Assembly: GCF_040744945.1 (NCBI RefSeq)
Contig: NZ_CP160453.1
Span: 4,836,001-4,900,000 of the forward strand
From: Saccharothrix sp. HUAS TT1
GTDB lineage: Bacteria; Actinomycetota; Actinomycetes; Mycobacteriales; Pseudonocardiaceae
Direction of reading: 5' to 3'
DNA: 64,000 nt
Both the position numbers and the translations under genes were made by a program. Below the pieces are notes generated by a model that had not been told where the DNA came from, did no database searches, and saw only the letters and a list, made by a program, of their open reading frames with translations. Positions 63,432-64,000 of this stretch are shown one piece after another. Each line of letters opens with the position of its first letter. The first letter of the stretch is position 1.

Positions 63432-64000
63432 CTACTCGGCGTGGTGCGCGCGACCGAGCGACCTCGCGGGCGCGGCCCGCAGTGCGCGGATCTTCCTGCG
63501 GACGCGCCAGAGCGCGAGGACGATCCCCAGGAACAGCGCCAGGGCGGCCAGGGCGGTCCAGGGCACGGCCCACAGGGACGCTTCGGCGGTCGCGGGTTCC
63601 ACCGCGCCGCCGAGGGACTGGGTCGCCGACGTGACCGGCTCGGCCGTGACCCGGACGTCGAGCGGTCCGAGCGGCCACACGTCGGTGAGGGTCCGGGTCA
63701 GCGTCACGGCGTTGCCCGGCAGCAGTTCCGGCAGCACCTCGTCGGTGGTCGAGCGCTCGCCGAGCCCGAACGGGCCGCTCAGGCTCACCGACGGCAGCAG
63801 CGACAGGCGCAGGTTGCCCTCGTTGACCAGGGTGAAGGTGACGTCGGCCTCGCCGGTCCCCGCGGGGTTCGGCGTGCCGCGGTAGGACGGTGTCACCGAG
63901 TCGATCCGCACGCCCGCCTCGATCGGGCCGGCGACCCGGGCGTAGAGCCTGGCGCCCACTCGGCGCTCCACCTCGACCTGGGCGTCGGCGCCGGTGGTCA
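63432..64000 (-). CDS. DUF916/WxL-associated-type surface protein, C-terminal part (5' end outside window)
   Basis: About 189 residues are visible and the frame stays open to the window edge. It has VERRVGARLYARVAGP and SLSGPFGLGER, an immunoglobulin-like beta domain (DVTFTLVNEGNLRLSLLPSV), then one transmembrane helix (WTALAALALFLGIVLALW) and a short basic cytoplasmic end (RVRRKIRALRAAPARS). This is the layout of DUF916-like proteins, which bind peptidoglycan or partner proteins outside the membrane. It is unrelated in any visible way to the biosynthetic genes and probably lies outside the cluster. Confidence 0.75.
   Translation of the reverse strand, partial: TTGADAQVEVERRVGARLYARVAGPIEAGVRIDSVTPSYRGTPNPAGTGEADVTFTLVNEGNLRLSLLPSVSLSGPFGLGERSTTDEVLPELLPGNAVTLTRTLTDVWPLGPLDVRVTAEPVTSATQSLGGAVEPATAEASLWAVPWTALAALALFLGIVLALWRVRRKIRALRAAPARSLGRAHHAE

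Overview
The window is about 64 kb of very GC-rich DNA. Most genes have nearly saturated G/C third codon positions, many GTG and some TTG starts, and frequent 4-base ATGA/GTGA stop-start overlaps. Together with AfsR/SARP, LAL and PAS-LuxR regulators, this indicates a filamentous actinomycete. A Pseudonocardiales-type organism (Saccharothrix, Actinosynnema or Lentzea-like) is my inference from style only. No rRNA, tRNA, CRISPR array or insertion sequence was recognised.

Layout. (1) 1-5.9 kb: two adjacent large LuxR-type (LAL) regulators, the first cut by the window edge, then a small PAS-LuxR regulator of the PimM type. (2) 6.0-13.3 kb: a self-contained PTS operon with a PfkB sugar-phosphate kinase, mannitol-family EIIC, EIIB and EIIA, a zinc polyol dehydrogenase, EI, and an HPr whose reading frame is continuous with an upstream unrelated domain. 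A short DUF5988-like gene follows. (3) 13.3-18.3 kb: an O-methyltransferase and secreted plant-polysaccharide enzymes on the minus strand: a pectate lyase with an internal deletion, a GH5 enzyme and a GH43-type enzyme, the last two with ricin-type carbohydrate-binding modules. (4) 18.7-21.8 kb: an EF-hand protein, an acyl-CoA oxidase-like protein and a decayed LacI regulator. (5) about 22-59 kb: a biosynthetic gene cluster. (6) 59.6-64 kb: a 1037-residue SARP/NB-ARC/TPR regulator, a small secreted protein and the end of a membrane-anchored surface protein.

The cluster is built round the five-gene enediyne signature, DUF1702/UnbL, UnbV, UnbU (RnfD-like), enediyne-type iterative PKS (PksE) and hotdog thioesterase, translationally coupled at 26.05-35.58 kb. 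The PksE carries KS, AT, ACP, KR and DH, but its open reading frame stops inside what should be the C-terminal phosphopantetheinyl transferase, before that domain's metal-binding and catalytic motifs. Around it lie a P450, two AHSA1/START-like proteins (the fold of the CalC calicheamicin-resistance protein), two solute-binding-protein paralogues with no export signal, two paralogous small beta-propellers, a PRMT-like methyltransferase, a UbiB-type kinase, an HxlR regulator, a class V aminotransferase, DUF899 and DUF885-like proteins, and a TldD/PmbA protease pair. A sulfur/methyl operon holds a compact aromatic-amino-acid-hydroxylase-like protein, a SufS-type desulfurase, a methyltransferase, a methionine gamma-lyase-like enzyme and a homocysteine methyltransferase. 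Three paralogous SAM methyltransferases follow.

My reading is an enediyne-related or enediyne-derived pathway with sulfur installation and heavy methylation. The usual accessory enediyne genes (E6-E11 type) and sugar genes are not visible, so the product class is unproven. A second theme is low-complexity in-frame repeats added to the ends or linkers of five otherwise ordinary proteins. A third is two internally deleted genes (pectate lyase, LacI) within 8 kb.
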